Source: RBG-16-64-13 sp963718375
Lineage (GTDB): Bacteria; Actinomycetota; Thermoleophilia; RBG-16-64-13
Direction of reading: 5' to 3'
Assembly (NCBI GenBank): GCA_963718375.1
Contig: CAVQZD010000004.1
Location: 186,001 to 250,000 of the forward strand
DNA: 64,000 bases
The notes under the pieces are model-generated. The model saw only the letters and a list, made by a program, of their open reading frames with translations, had not been told where the DNA came from and did not search any database. The stretch's first letter is position 1, and each line of letters opens with the position of its first letter. The position numbers were made by a program, and so were the translations under genes. This document shows positions 17,642-26,353 of the stretch, piece after piece.

Positions 17642-18791
17642 GCAGCCTCGAGAGGCCGAGCATCGCGTGACCAGTCTGTTCCTCTCGCTCCGCGAACATA
17701 GAGTCTTGCACTACTCGGTCGTGGCCGTCCTATCGGCAGGGCTGCTGTTCCTCTACTACGCTTACATGGATTCGTTGCCTGCGCCTGCCAACCATTACCT
17801 GGAGTGGTTTTGGGAGGTGTTCTATTTCGAATTCAAGAACCATGTGCTGGGCATACTGATGCTGGTGCCCATCCTGTACGCGGCCATCACCCTCGGCTGG
17901 AAGCGTTCGTCCCTGGTAGTGGCGGCTCTGCTCATCGCTATCGCTCCATACATTTACAGCTTCTCATACAGCTCCCGCACCCTGTTCGAAAGCTTCAGCC
18001 TGCTCGCAATCCCCGCCGCGCTTGTGATCGCCGTGGAGATGCTCTTGATCGCGAGTTCCAACGAGAGACGGGCCCGGGCCACCAAGAAGCGAGAGCGAGC
18101 CGAGGTCATGCGCCAGACCTTCTCCATCCAAGAAAACGAGCGCCTGCGAATCTCCCAGGACCTGCATGACAGCGTAGCCCAGACTCTTCTGGTCAACGCC
18201 AGCACGGCCCACAATCTGCTCGAGGGCGGCAGGCGTGACAAACAAGCCGTGAGGTCGGCCCTTGAAGCGATCAAGGAGAACAGCCTGGGCATGGTGGCAG
18301 AGATCCGCTGCATCTGCCAGGATCTGCGGCCCAGCGTCTTGGACAACCTGGGGCTCGTCTCTTCCATCAAGTGGCTGGTCGATGACCTAAGCGAGCAGAC
18401 AGGTGCCGACGTCGAACTGACTATCTCCGGAGAACCCCCGGAGCTAAGCCAGGAGAAGAGCGTCGCCGTCTTCAGGATGGTCCAGGAGGCCTTGAACAAT
18501 GTCAAGAAGCACTCGGGGGCCACGCACGTCAAGGTAGACATCGACGTCGACGGAGAGAGCATGGCGATAGTCATAAGAGACGATGGCCGGGGGTTCGAAC
18601 TCCCAGACGAAGTACACAAGTACGGCCTCAGCGGCAAGCTGGGCATACTGGGGATGTACGAACGCGCCCAGTCAATAGGTGCGTTTCTCGACGTGGATTC
18701 GGCTCTAGGCCGCGGCACCAAGGTAGTCATCAGAGTGGACGGGGGTGAAATCCTCGAGACCGATGACAGGCCCGTCACAGCAGAGGAATGA
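17634..18791 (+). CDS. NarX/DegS-type membrane sensor histidine kinase
   Basis: A 385-residue kinase with about four membrane helices (residues 25-140), a linker coiled coil, a HisKA_3 dimerisation box with the phosphoacceptor His 178 (ISQDLHDSVAQT), and an HATPase domain with the N box (VQEALNNVKKHSGA), G1 box DDGRGF and G2 box GLSGKLGILGMYERA. It lacks a large extracellular domain, so the signal is probably sensed in or at the membrane. It is translated with the response regulator, with which it must pair, and is probably controlled from the same promoter. Confidence 0.92.
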   Translation: MSEQPREAEHRVTSLFLSLREHRVLHYSVVAVLSAGLLFLYYAYMDSLPAPANHYLEWFWEVFYFEFKNHVLGILMLVPILYAAITLGWKRSSLVVAALLIAIAPYIYSFSYSSRTLFESFSLLAIPAALVIAVEMLLIASSNERRARATKKRERAEVMRQTFSIQENERLRISQDLHDSVAQTLLVNASTAHNLLEGGRRDKQAVRSALEAIKENSLGMVAEIRCICQDLRPSVLDNLGLVSSIKWLVDDLSEQTGADVELTISGEPPELSQEKSVAVFRMVQEALNNVKKHSGATHVKVDIDVDGESMAIVIRDDGRGFELPDEVHKYGLSGKLGILGMYERAQSIGAFLDVDSALGRGTKVVIRVDGGEILETDDRPVTAEE

Positions 18792-18827
18792 CCCCACCGG
18801 CGAGTGGTCAGGCCTCAAGCCGAGTGG

Positions 18828-19064
18828 TCACTCCCTGTCCCAGGATAACTCCACGCCCTCTGATCCACCCACGGCCTGGTCCAGCACCTGCAAGAGTTGC
18901 TGGCTGCCGCCCTCGCGCTCAAGCGCTTCGATAGTCGCCACTGTGATGTAGTAGTCGGTGTCCTCCTCGCTCTCCTCTTCGAGCTGGTCCACCAAGAACT
19001 GAAAGTCGTCATCGCTGATCTTTCCCGCGACCACACCCGTGTCTTTGATCCTAAGCACGATCAT
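18828..19064 (-). CDS. Small acidic conserved hypothetical protein
   Basis: A 78-residue acidic protein: MIVLRIKDTGVVAGKIS, then DDDFQFLVDQLEEESEEDTDYYI and a C-terminal helix ending in WDRE. Similar small proteins with the motif LVDQLEEES-x-DTDYYI occur in several anaerobes and carry a dubious database name (galactosyldiacylglycerol synthase) that the sequence does not support. No signal peptide or membrane segment. It converges with the histidine kinase gene and may be the distal partner of the DUF1385 gene in reverse order. Function unknown. Confidence 0.7.
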   Translation of the reverse strand: MIVLRIKDTGVVAGKISDDDFQFLVDQLEEESEEDTDYYITVATIEALEREGGSQQLLQVLDQAVGGSEGVELSWDRE

Positions 19065-19131
19065 CGTTCAAGCCTCCATCCCTTCGGTCTGTATACCGAC
19101 CTCTCGTGGTCCGCATCGTCACCAATTCCAG

Positions 19132-20076
19132 TCAGCCCTTCGCGGCTTCCAGGCGTAGCAGCTCAGCCAGCGCCCTCTCCCCGACCTCCAGTTGAGCGGG
19201 AGTGGGCTCAGTCGTGGTAAGGCCCTTCTGCACCAGTCTACCGGGCATCATCATCAACTTGGCCGCGCTCGCATCAGGATGCCTGTCGGCCCAACGCAGG
19301 ATCTCGAGTGCCGCCCCGAGGCTGACGGCGCCCGCCATCGCTGATCGAAACGCAGTCTTGCGCCCATGCCTATCACGAGCCAACAGGTTGGCGAGCACCG
19401 ACGCGACCAGGAATGGGCCGACCAAGTTCGATCCGCAACGGTCATGCTCCTTGGGCGCCGCTGACGCATCCCCAGTGAGGCCCGCCAGTTCGCCCGTGTC
19501 CAAGCTCGAGGACCCCGCCGCCGCGCGCCGTGCAGCGGTCCTTATCGCCTCCTCGCGAGCGCCGATCACCTTGTGTTCCGCTCCGTGATAGCCAGAGACC
19601 GGCGAGTTCTTGATTGCCAGGACCGCGGGGATGAAGGCCGCTGCCACCGAGCCCACCTCTTGAATCACGGCAGACCTGGGCGCGACCAGACGTACCGTAG
19701 CGACCCCTATCATCGACGTCGCCAAGGCCTGAGCGACCTTGCGGTTCTCAAACGGAAGCTGGGCACCCGGCAAGCACTTCTTCACCAGCCCAAGGACCAT
19801 CAGACTCTCAGCGAAACGCCCCAGCCCGCGTAACAGGGGTATTCCCTCTCTGCTGCGCCGCCCACACCGGAGGTCGGCGACACCCGTCTCGACCTCCCGC
19901 TCGCCGGTCCCCGGAAGTAGAGGCTTCTTACCCGAGGCGACTCTGATGCTGCCATCGTCCGCCCGAACGGCCGCCGCCCAGTGCCGCGCGCTGACGACCA
20001 CCAGCCCATTGGCCAGCGCAACGCCCCCCAACCGCAGATCGGGGTCAGCCGCTAGATCGATGGTCTCCTCAGGCAC
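19132..20076 (-). CDS. DUF1385-family membrane protein
   Basis: A 314-residue protein with the DUF1385 signature: YHGAEHKVIGA and, about 60 residues later, HDRCGSNLVGPFLVASVLANLL. The paired His/Glu and Cys residues suggest metal binding, and hydrophobic stretches on each side suggest membrane association. The N-terminal part resembles the GGVALANGLVVVSARHWAAAVR opening of the family. I chose the GTG at 20076 because AGGAGG stands six bases upstream; the upstream ATG at 20139 has no ribosome site. Family proteins are uncharacterised. Small gaps link it to the MFS gene upstream. Confidence 0.8.
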   Translation of the reverse strand: MPEETIDLAADPDLRLGGVALANGLVVVSARHWAAAVRADDGSIRVASGKKPLLPGTGEREVETGVADLRCGRRSREGIPLLRGLGRFAESLMVLGLVKKCLPGAQLPFENRKVAQALATSMIGVATVRLVAPRSAVIQEVGSVAAAFIPAVLAIKNSPVSGYHGAEHKVIGAREEAIRTAARRAAAGSSSLDTGELAGLTGDASAAPKEHDRCGSNLVGPFLVASVLANLLARDRHGRKTAFRSAMAGAVSLGAALEILRWADRHPDASAAKLMMMPGRLVQKGLTTTEPTPAQLEVGERALAELLRLEAAKG

Positions 20077-20158
20077 GGCGCCTCCTCGACGTTGTCGGTT
20101 TCGACATCCAGCATGATACCCCGCTAGCTCGGTATCCAAGAGGGAGGAACCGAACCAC

Positions 20159-21382
20159 CTATCCTTCGTACCGATCTATCGGCTGCGACTCGGAGCGCGG
20201 GCCAGACACAGCCCGCAACCTGTAGGGTAAGTAGATGGCTAGACTGCTCACGAGGATCGCCAGTCCCGCGATCATGAACCCTGTGCGTACGCCTGCCGCC
20301 TCGCCTATCAACCCGCCGAGAAAGTACCCAGCTGTGGCGCCGACCTGGCCGAAGCCCGCCCTGATGGCAAGGAGGCGACCCCTATCGCCTTGCGCGGGAG
20401 TCTCCTGAAACATGGTGATGGACGGGACGAACATGCCCACACTCACCATGCCTAGAACAGCCATCAGTACGATGGAGAGCCATAGATAGTCGCTGAAGCG
20501 GATGCCCACCATGCACGCAGCGACGGACACCAAGGCAAGCAAGACGTACAGGTTCTTGTCCTGTCTCAGAGCCATTCGACTGATGACCAGCCCTCCCACT
20601 ATCAATCCACCGGCGACGCTGGCCTCCAGAACACCCAGGGCGAACTGCCCCGCTGCAAACTCGTCCAACACCAACGCCCAGGAGAGTGGCATGCTCATCA
20701 TTACCAGTCCACACGGCACCACGGCTAGGAGCAGGTTGGTCCGGAGCGCGGCATCCCGCCACAGGCGGAGGAATACCCGCGGCCAGTCGGCCAGCAACGC
20801 ACCGATGGGCGTGCTCCCCTCCGCGCGAGGACCGGGACGAGGCAGCCACAGCAGCAGGGCCGCGGAGAGCGCGTAGCTGGCCGAATCTATGGCAAAAGCG
20901 AGCCTGTAACCTATCGTCGCGACCAACGCCCCGCCGACCAGATAGCCCAGGAGCTCCGCTCCGTCACGGGCGACTCCCAGATACGAGTTGGCCTTGACCA
21001 GATAGTCGGGAGTCGCGAGTTCAGCCGTGAGCTTCGCCTGCGCGGGGTTGAACACTGCGGAGAAGACGCCCACCAGGCAGGCCACGGCATATATAAGACC
21101 CGCGCTGAGCTCGGCCGCAAACGGCATACTGAAGATCAGCACCGCGCGCCCGAGATCGGCCGTCACCATGACGCCCTTGGCGTTGAACCGATCGAGCACC
21201 GCTCCGCCCATGAGACTTGTGATGATCAGGGGAAAGGTAGCCGCGGCCATCACGCCGCCCATCTGAAGCGCAGACCCGGTGAGCTGCCACACCATCAGGG
21301 CCAGGGCTACCGTGGAGATAGAGGTCCCCGCGCTGGACAGAGCCTGGGCGCCGAGAAGTGGCCCGAGCACCTTTCTCTGCAT
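20159..21382 (-). CDS. Major facilitator superfamily transporter, probable exporter
   Basis: A 407-residue protein with about twelve hydrophobic helices and the MFS motif-A-like loop (GGAVLDRFNAKGVMVTADLGRA) after the second or third helix. It resembles the MFS_3/enterobactin-exporter type. The start MQRKVLGPLLGAQALSSAG at 21382 follows a GGGGGG tract and lies 14 bases after the HD-GYP stop; the longer frame (21445) would overlap that gene. The C-terminus is short and polar. The substrate is unknown. It probably shares a transcript with the HD-GYP gene. Confidence 0.85.
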   Translation of the reverse strand: MQRKVLGPLLGAQALSSAGTSISTVALALMVWQLTGSALQMGGVMAAATFPLIITSLMGGAVLDRFNAKGVMVTADLGRAVLIFSMPFAAELSAGLIYAVACLVGVFSAVFNPAQAKLTAELATPDYLVKANSYLGVARDGAELLGYLVGGALVATIGYRLAFAIDSASYALSAALLLWLPRPGPRAEGSTPIGALLADWPRVFLRLWRDAALRTNLLLAVVPCGLVMMSMPLSWALVLDEFAAGQFALGVLEASVAGGLIVGGLVISRMALRQDKNLYVLLALVSVAACMVGIRFSDYLWLSIVLMAVLGMVSVGMFVPSITMFQETPAQGDRGRLLAIRAGFGQVGATAGYFLGGLIGEAAGVRTGFMIAGLAILVSSLAIYLPYRLRAVSGPRSESQPIDRYEG

Positions 21383-21396
21383 AGCCCCCCCAGGGT

Positions 21397-23061
21397 CTAG
21401 TTGTGTCGACCCGCCCTCTGTCGCGCCTTCTGGCGCGCTTCCCACGCCAGCTCACCCTTGGGCGCTGTTGCTGCGTCCTTCCTGTCCTGCGCCACGCGGA
21501 CGGTCGGCCTCGGCGGCTCCTCCGTCCCTTCAGGCTCAACGGGCAGATCGCGCAGGAACGTCACATCCTGGACCTCCATACGAAAGTCCGCCTTCATACC
21601 CAGCCTATACGCTTCGCCCCTATCATGGAGTAGCTGCAAGAAGTAGTCGACCACTTCAGGGTCGAACTGGGTCCCCTTGCGAAACTCCAGCTCGGCCTCC
21701 GCGACCAAGGTCGACAGCGGTGGTCCGTAGGGCCGCTCACTGATCATGGCCGAGTAGGAGTCAGCGGCCGCGATGATGCGACTCTCCAGGGGGATGTCTT
21801 GCCCACGCAAGCCGTGTGGATAGCCGTTTCCGTCGTACCGCTCATGGTGGTGCAAGACCACGTCCGCCAGCTTCTGAAACTGCCCCATCCGCGACAGGAT
21901 CTTGTGCCCGTGAAAGCAGTGGCTTTCGATCAGGGCCCAGTCTTCTGCATCCGGATGGCGAGGCGACTTCAGCAGCTCGTCCGGCATGCCTATCTTGCCG
22001 ACGTCGTGCAGCAGACCGGCGAGGTGGATGAGTTGCACCTGAGCCTCCGGCAACCTCATGGATTGCGCTATGTCGGTCGCCCACTGGGCGACAGCCGCCG
22101 AGTGCTGCGCCGTATAGTCGTCCTTGAGGTCTAGAGCCACTACATGACTGGCGACAGCCTCCAGAGCCAGCCGTTCGTTGCGGACGGCCAGACGCGCATT
22201 GCGCACCGCCAATTCACGCTGGCGAGCGTAGGCCTTGAAGGCGTAGATGAGGCCGACGACTGGCACCACGCACAGCACCACCAGCAGGGTGGAGTACAGT
22301 GTCGGCCCCGTCGCCGCGACGGGCACATTCGCCCTGTAGATGGACACCAGCCCTAGGACCAAGACTAGGAAGAAGAAATGGAAGACCAAGAAGGGCTGGA
22401 ATCCGGTGTGCCACACCTCCAGAGGCGTGGCCCCCCTTCGCAGCCACCCCACCGGTATGAGGACTAGGTAGTTGAGTAGATGAAAGACCATGCCCACTGC
22501 CAAGCCGTGGCCTGCGATCATGAGCGGAGAGGCTGCTGCGTCAGTAGTCGTGGCCCAATAGAGCATCGCTGCGCAACCTGATACTAGCGCCGCTGATGAC
22601 GCTACAAACGAGATCTGCAGCCAGCCCGCCTTGCGCAGCGCCCAAACCTGGCAAACGACCGCGACTATGATCGCACCCAGAGGTCCCACGATCGCGGCCG
22701 CGAGAAAGAAGGCCAGGAAACCAGCTGAGATTTCCATGCCGGATGAGAGCTTGATACTGTGCCGCTCCGCCAGCATGCCTACGCCGAGAAGGAGTATGAG
22801 GGCGGGCCACTGAAAGGCCCCGATGTTAGCCGCCGGTGAACCTACTACGTGCCCCACCACGACGAAGGCAACGGTGCCGATCGCGCAGAGACCAAGTAGA
22901 CCCACGTAGGAGCCCAGCCAAGCCTCCGGGCTTCTAGAGGGGCGCAAAGCACTGAAGACACTCGCTACGCTTCGGGTCCCACGACCCATTACACCCTCCC
23001 ACAGATCTGCGGTAGGTACTTTATCGGCTACGGGACCCGAAGCGTTAGCGCTTGCGGTCAT
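21397..23061 (-). CDS. Membrane-anchored HD-GYP domain protein
   Basis: A 554-residue protein with seven or eight hydrophobic helices (about 45-290), a short coiled segment, and an HD-GYP domain: GLLHDVGKIGMPDELL, HCFHGHKIL, HHHERYDGNGYPHGLRGQDIPLESRIIAAADSYSAM-type elements with all the expected His and Asp metal ligands. HD-GYP proteins hydrolyse cyclic di-GMP or act in related signalling, and the membrane part is probably a sensor. The C-terminal 60 residues are Glu- and Pro-rich and likely disordered. Two starts are possible: 23061 (GAGG upstream) and 22989 (GGGAGGG upstream); the longer one is shown. A good promoter lies about 220 bases upstream, giving a long leader. Confidence 0.88.
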   Translation of the reverse strand: MTASANASGPVADKVPTADLWEGVMGRGTRSVASVFSALRPSRSPEAWLGSYVGLLGLCAIGTVAFVVVGHVVGSPAANIGAFQWPALILLLGVGMLAERHSIKLSSGMEISAGFLAFFLAAAIVGPLGAIIVAVVCQVWALRKAGWLQISFVASSAALVSGCAAMLYWATTTDAAASPLMIAGHGLAVGMVFHLLNYLVLIPVGWLRRGATPLEVWHTGFQPFLVFHFFFLVLVLGLVSIYRANVPVAATGPTLYSTLLVVLCVVPVVGLIYAFKAYARQRELAVRNARLAVRNERLALEAVASHVVALDLKDDYTAQHSAAVAQWATDIAQSMRLPEAQVQLIHLAGLLHDVGKIGMPDELLKSPRHPDAEDWALIESHCFHGHKILSRMGQFQKLADVVLHHHERYDGNGYPHGLRGQDIPLESRIIAAADSYSAMISERPYGPPLSTLVAEAELEFRKGTQFDPEVVDYFLQLLHDRGEAYRLGMKADFRMEVQDVTFLRDLPVEPEGTEEPPRPTVRVAQDRKDAATAPKGELAWEARQKARQRAGRHN

Positions 23062-23287
23062 ATTGACCTCAGCAGACTACCAAATCCTGACAAACATCCC
23101 GATCTCCTCTCGGTCGCCATTGCCCGCGGGCACAAGGCCTGCGCAGAGTCGTGGCGTGTGCCGAGAGAGGCGGCCGAACCCTGGTGATACCTAGCGTCCT
23201 TCTTGGCCAGAAGAAGGGGCTCATCAGGCAGAACCAGTACCGCGGATCGGGAGACCTGACAATCGGACGTAGCCGCGACCCACCAAC

Positions 23288-23316
23288 ATCCTACCTAAGG
23301 CCTATAGACAGGTCAA
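23288..23316 (-). promoter_or_regulatory. Promoter of the HD-GYP gene with a long untranslated leader
   Basis: On the minus strand TTGACC (23311-23316) and TAGGAT (23288-23293) are spaced by exactly 17 bases, a good vegetative sigma match. Transcription would start near 23281, leaving about 220 bases of leader before the HD-GYP start at 23061. The region 23062-23536 contains no other gene that I can support: the leader, this promoter, a terminator and a second hairpin fill it. I could not match the leader to a known riboswitch. Confidence 0.5.
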
Positions 23317-23372
23317 ATAAACTGTGATAGGGGCGACGATCCAGCGGCTTCATCCAGGAGGATTCCCCCAAG

Positions 23373-23400
23373 AAAAAGAGCTCCGCGTTGAGCGGAGCTC
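23373..23400 (-). terminator. Rho-independent terminator after the zinc-ribbon gene
   Basis: A perfect nine-base-pair stem (GAGCTCCGC with GCGGAGCTC, loop of five) is followed on the minus strand by TTTTTCTT. It ends minus-strand transcription coming from the zinc-ribbon gene. A second hairpin without a T tract (GAAAGGGG with CCCCTTTC, 23477-23498) lies closer to that gene. Confidence 0.85.
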
Positions 23401-23536
23401 TCTCACATGTGCAGGCCTAGACAGACCTGATTCAGCGGCCAGCATGTTGCGGGCGGGGTGCTGGGGCTAGCGGTAGGAAAGGGGACTAGACCCCTTTCTC
23501 AGGAATCGTGACGTACTCAGCTGCGATAGTGCCGGA

Positions 23537-23707
23537 CTACTTTGACTCTTCGCCAGAAGCCGCAGAGTCCTTCTCTTCCTCTGATCCAGGCTCCAGCTTG
23601 CACATCTCCCCGCCGCACTCCTTGCAGCGCGGAGCCGCCACATCCTCTTCCGGATAGCCGTAGTCTTCGCGTCCACATTCAGGGCAATACCAGGGATATG
23701 CTGTCAC
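23537..23707 (-). CDS. Small zinc-ribbon (rubredoxin-like) protein
   Basis: A 56-residue protein, TAYPWYCPECGREDYG followed by CKECGGEM and an acidic Glu/Ser tail. Two CxxCG knuckles about 24 residues apart form a zinc ribbon or rubredoxin-like site. The GTG at 23707 has GGAGG six bases upstream; an ATG at 23776 in the same frame has none. It is monocistronic, with a strong terminator downstream. Role unknown: small zinc-ribbon proteins serve in nucleic-acid or protein contacts or as electron carriers. Confidence 0.65.
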   Translation of the reverse strand: MTAYPWYCPECGREDYGYPEEDVAAPRCKECGGEMCKLEPGSEEEKDSAASGEESK

Positions 23708-24030
23708 GGTACCCTCCACGGTAGAGATCTCTATCGCTAACCTTGCCCTCGCCTTATTCCCACTTGACCGCCTCATGAATCAAGCGTGCCGTCCACCCAG
23801 CGCGCACGTATCTTGCGCGGCCTGTGTCCCCCGCACTTGACTCGGCACCCTCCACTTGGGACAATGACGCCTGCACCCTGCGAAAGGCCTGACCGGCGGT
23901 GGCTTACGTCACCGCAGATGCGGATAGGCCGTGAGGGGGAGTTCCGGATCATCCGGAGCGACTGGCTAGGGTGCAATCAAGGACAGGGTGGCCAGCCTTG
24001 GGTTGGCCGCGCACAAAAAGGAGAGGGAAT

Positions 24031-24231
24031 ATGAAGAAGTTGCTCGTAATCGGTCTTGTGTTCGTTATCGCGCTCACCGTCGCTTTGTCCGTGGTCACCG
24101 CGGGCTGCGGTAGCGGCGACGACGCTACTGAGACCACGGTGGAGCAGACCGACACCACCATGGACGACACCGCCACCACCCTCGAAGACGCCGAGTCCGC
24201 CGAGGACGTCACCACCACGGTGGCCGAATAG
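24031..24231 (+). CDS. Tiny Thr/Asp/Glu-rich lipoprotein
   Basis: A 66-residue protein: MKKLLVIGLVFVIALTVAL, lipobox TAGC (Cys 26), then a low-complexity acidic tail of repeated TT, DD and E residues. It would be an acidic, probably disordered tail tethered to the outer face of the membrane. AAAGGAGAGG precedes the ATG and a 15-base-pair terminator follows, so it is a complete, separately transcribed gene. No function can be named. Confidence 0.75.
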   Translation: MKKLLVIGLVFVIALTVALSVVTAGCGSGDDATETTVEQTDTTMDDTATTLEDAESAEDVTTTVAE

Positions 24232-24266
24232 GTAGCACTTCGTAGCTGATTCTAGGCTACGTTCTT

Positions 24267-24307
24267 CTGGGGCCCGCGAGCATCGCTCGCGGGCCCCAGT
24301 GCTTTCT
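24267..24307 (+). terminator. Very strong rho-independent terminator
   Basis: Two perfectly complementary 15-base arms (24267-24281 and 24285-24299) enclose a three-base loop (ATC) and are followed by TGCTTTCT. It ends the tiny lipoprotein transcript. The hairpin is symmetric and could also stop minus-strand transcription. Confidence 0.85.
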
Positions 24308-24455
24308 ACGGGGGATCGTGTCATCGTCTGGGCAACTACGAAGCATCGTGGTGCAGCCCGCAACACGCGTTATCCTTGTGAGGCCCTGATACGCCCGTCC
24401 ACGCTACGCCATAGCGCGGCGGACAGAGCAACAACACCACAGGAGGCCGGCAGGC

Positions 24456-26315
24456 ATGCGCAAAGTCACCGTCAAGCTGGAGGCTCAGGCCAAGAAGCTG
24501 CGCGATCAGCTGACCTTGGACGAGAAGGTGCGCATGCTCTCTGGCAGCCAGGACTTCTACAGTTTCGTCCTCGGCTGCGGCGGTGACTGTGAGGACCCCA
24601 ATGCCGGTCGTGCGGCGGATGTGGCTCGGCTGGGGCTAAGAGGCTTCAAGTACAGCGACGGCCCCCGGGGCGTCACTCGCGGACACTGTACCTGCTTCCC
24701 GGTGCCCATGGCCCGAGCGGCGACGTTCGAGCCCAAGTTGGAGGAGAAGGTCGGTGAGGCCATCGGTCGCGAAGCCCGAGCCCTGGGGGTCGACTTGGTG
24801 CTCGCTCCCTGCGTCAACGTGCTCAGACATCCGGCCTGGGGCCGGGCTCAAGAGACCTACGGTGAAGACCCCGGCCTGATCGGCGAGATGGGTACTGCCT
24901 TCGTCCGCGGGCTGCAGAAGCACGCTCTGGCCTGTGCCAAGCACTTCAGCTGTAACAGCATTGAAGACTCACGCATGAAGGTGGACGTGCGCGTGGGCGA
25001 AGAAGCACTTCATCACGTCTACCTGCCAGCCTTCGAACGGTTGGCCCGTGAGGGGGTGGCGAGCGTGATGTCGGCCTATAACTCGGTCAACGGACGCTGG
25101 TGCAGCCAGAACCGCCGCCTGCTCACCGATATCCTGAAAGAGAAGTGGGGATTCGAAGGTTTTGTCATGAGCGATTGGCTCTTCGGCGTGCACGACGGCC
25201 CAGCCGCGGTGAATGCCGGCCTCGATCTTGAGATGCCCTCCCCCATATTCCTGCACAAGCGCCTGCTGCTTGCGATCAAACGGGGTCGGGTGCCTATTGA
25301 GCGCATCGACGACGCCTGCCTGCGCCTGATACGCCAGCAACTGCGGTTACCAGCGCCGGAGAAAGCAAAAGGCCGCTCTGACGTCATCGCCAGCGCCCAG
25401 CATCGTGCTCTGGCGCGCGAGGTGGCTACCAAGTCCATCGTGCTGCTACGCAACGAACCAGTGCTGCCGCGAGTCTCCGTCTCGGCAGCCAGACCCAAAC
25501 GCAAGACGAGCGCCGCTAGCGCAGCATCAGTCACGCCCCGGCCGGTGTTGCCGCTCAAAGTCGCGGAGTTGAAGAGCCTGGCCGTGATCGGACGGTTGGC
25601 GGCACTGCCCAACTTGGGTGACAGAGGGTCCAGCAGCGTCGATCCGCCCAGCACAGTCACGCCTCTAGAGGGTCTGCGCATGGCGCTGCCGAAGAGGGTC
25701 GAAGTGTTATATGACGACGGCTCCGACCGAAGTCGAGCCGCCGAGGTGGCCGGCGGCGCGGACGCCGCAGTGGTGATTGTGGGGTACGACCACGAGGACG
25801 AAGGCGAGAACATGGACACCGGACTCCCCCTGTGGCTGGTCCGCCGTTTGCCTGCGCCCCCGACCCGCGCGGTGGCGCAGATGGTCAAACGTTTGGCGAC
25901 CGGCCGCTTCGTCCCGGTCGGCTACGCCAAGGGCGGTGACCGCAAGTCACTCACCCTGTCCACCGAAGACGAGGATCTGCTCCTGGCGGTCGCGGCGGCC
26001 AATCCAAATACCATCGCGGTCTTGGTGTGCGGCAGCGCCGTGATCATGGAGCGTTGGCGGGAGGCTGTGTCGGCCATCCTGATCCTATGGTACCCAGGCA
26101 TGGAAGGCGGCCACGCTCTGGCCGACATACTGCTCGGTAAGAAGAAGCCTACCGGGCGCCTGCCCTTCACTATCCCCACCGCTCCGAGCCATCTGCCCCC
26201 CTTCGACAACAGCGCCCAGGTAGTCGAGTACGGTCCCCTTCATGGTCAGCCCCTACTCGACCACTTGGGTGTTCAGGCGGCGTTCTCCTTCGGCTTTGGA
26301 CTCACCTACAAGTGA
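24456..26315 (+). CDS. Glycoside hydrolase family 3 beta-glucosidase-like enzyme
   Basis: A 619-residue enzyme without signal peptide, so cytoplasmic. The N-terminal barrel has the GH3 markers: LTLDEKVRMLSG, GPRGV, a GREARALGVDLVLAPCVNVLRHP segment, AKHF and the nucleophile Asp 240 in FVMSDW. The C-terminal alpha/beta domain shows AREVATKSIVLLRN, VIGRLA and the typical WYPGMEGGHALADILLGKKKPTGRLPFTIP. A Lys/Ala-rich insert (about residues 345-365) separates the two. It is shorter than GH3 enzymes with a fibronectin domain. AGGAGG lies upstream of the ATG. It likely releases terminal beta-glucosyl or related sugars; specificity cannot be read. Oriented toward the CHRD gene. Confidence 0.9.
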   Translation: MRKVTVKLEAQAKKLRDQLTLDEKVRMLSGSQDFYSFVLGCGGDCEDPNAGRAADVARLGLRGFKYSDGPRGVTRGHCTCFPVPMARAATFEPKLEEKVGEAIGREARALGVDLVLAPCVNVLRHPAWGRAQETYGEDPGLIGEMGTAFVRGLQKHALACAKHFSCNSIEDSRMKVDVRVGEEALHHVYLPAFERLAREGVASVMSAYNSVNGRWCSQNRRLLTDILKEKWGFEGFVMSDWLFGVHDGPAAVNAGLDLEMPSPIFLHKRLLLAIKRGRVPIERIDDACLRLIRQQLRLPAPEKAKGRSDVIASAQHRALAREVATKSIVLLRNEPVLPRVSVSAARPKRKTSAASAASVTPRPVLPLKVAELKSLAVIGRLAALPNLGDRGSSSVDPPSTVTPLEGLRMALPKRVEVLYDDGSDRSRAAEVAGGADAAVVIVGYDHEDEGENMDTGLPLWLVRRLPAPPTRAVAQMVKRLATGRFVPVGYAKGGDRKSLTLSTEDEDLLLAVAAANPNTIAVLVCGSAVIMERWREAVSAILILWYPGMEGGHALADILLGKKKPTGRLPFTIPTAPSHLPPFDNSAQVVEYGPLHGQPLLDHLGVQAAFSFGFGLTYK

Positions 26316-26353
26316 GGCGCGATCACGCACCCAGCGCTGCGCAAGGGCACAAG

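Noticed and set aside
23062..23281. Cyclic-di-GMP riboswitch in the HD-GYP leader
   Set aside because: The conserved core elements of the known class are not visible; only the length and context suggested it.
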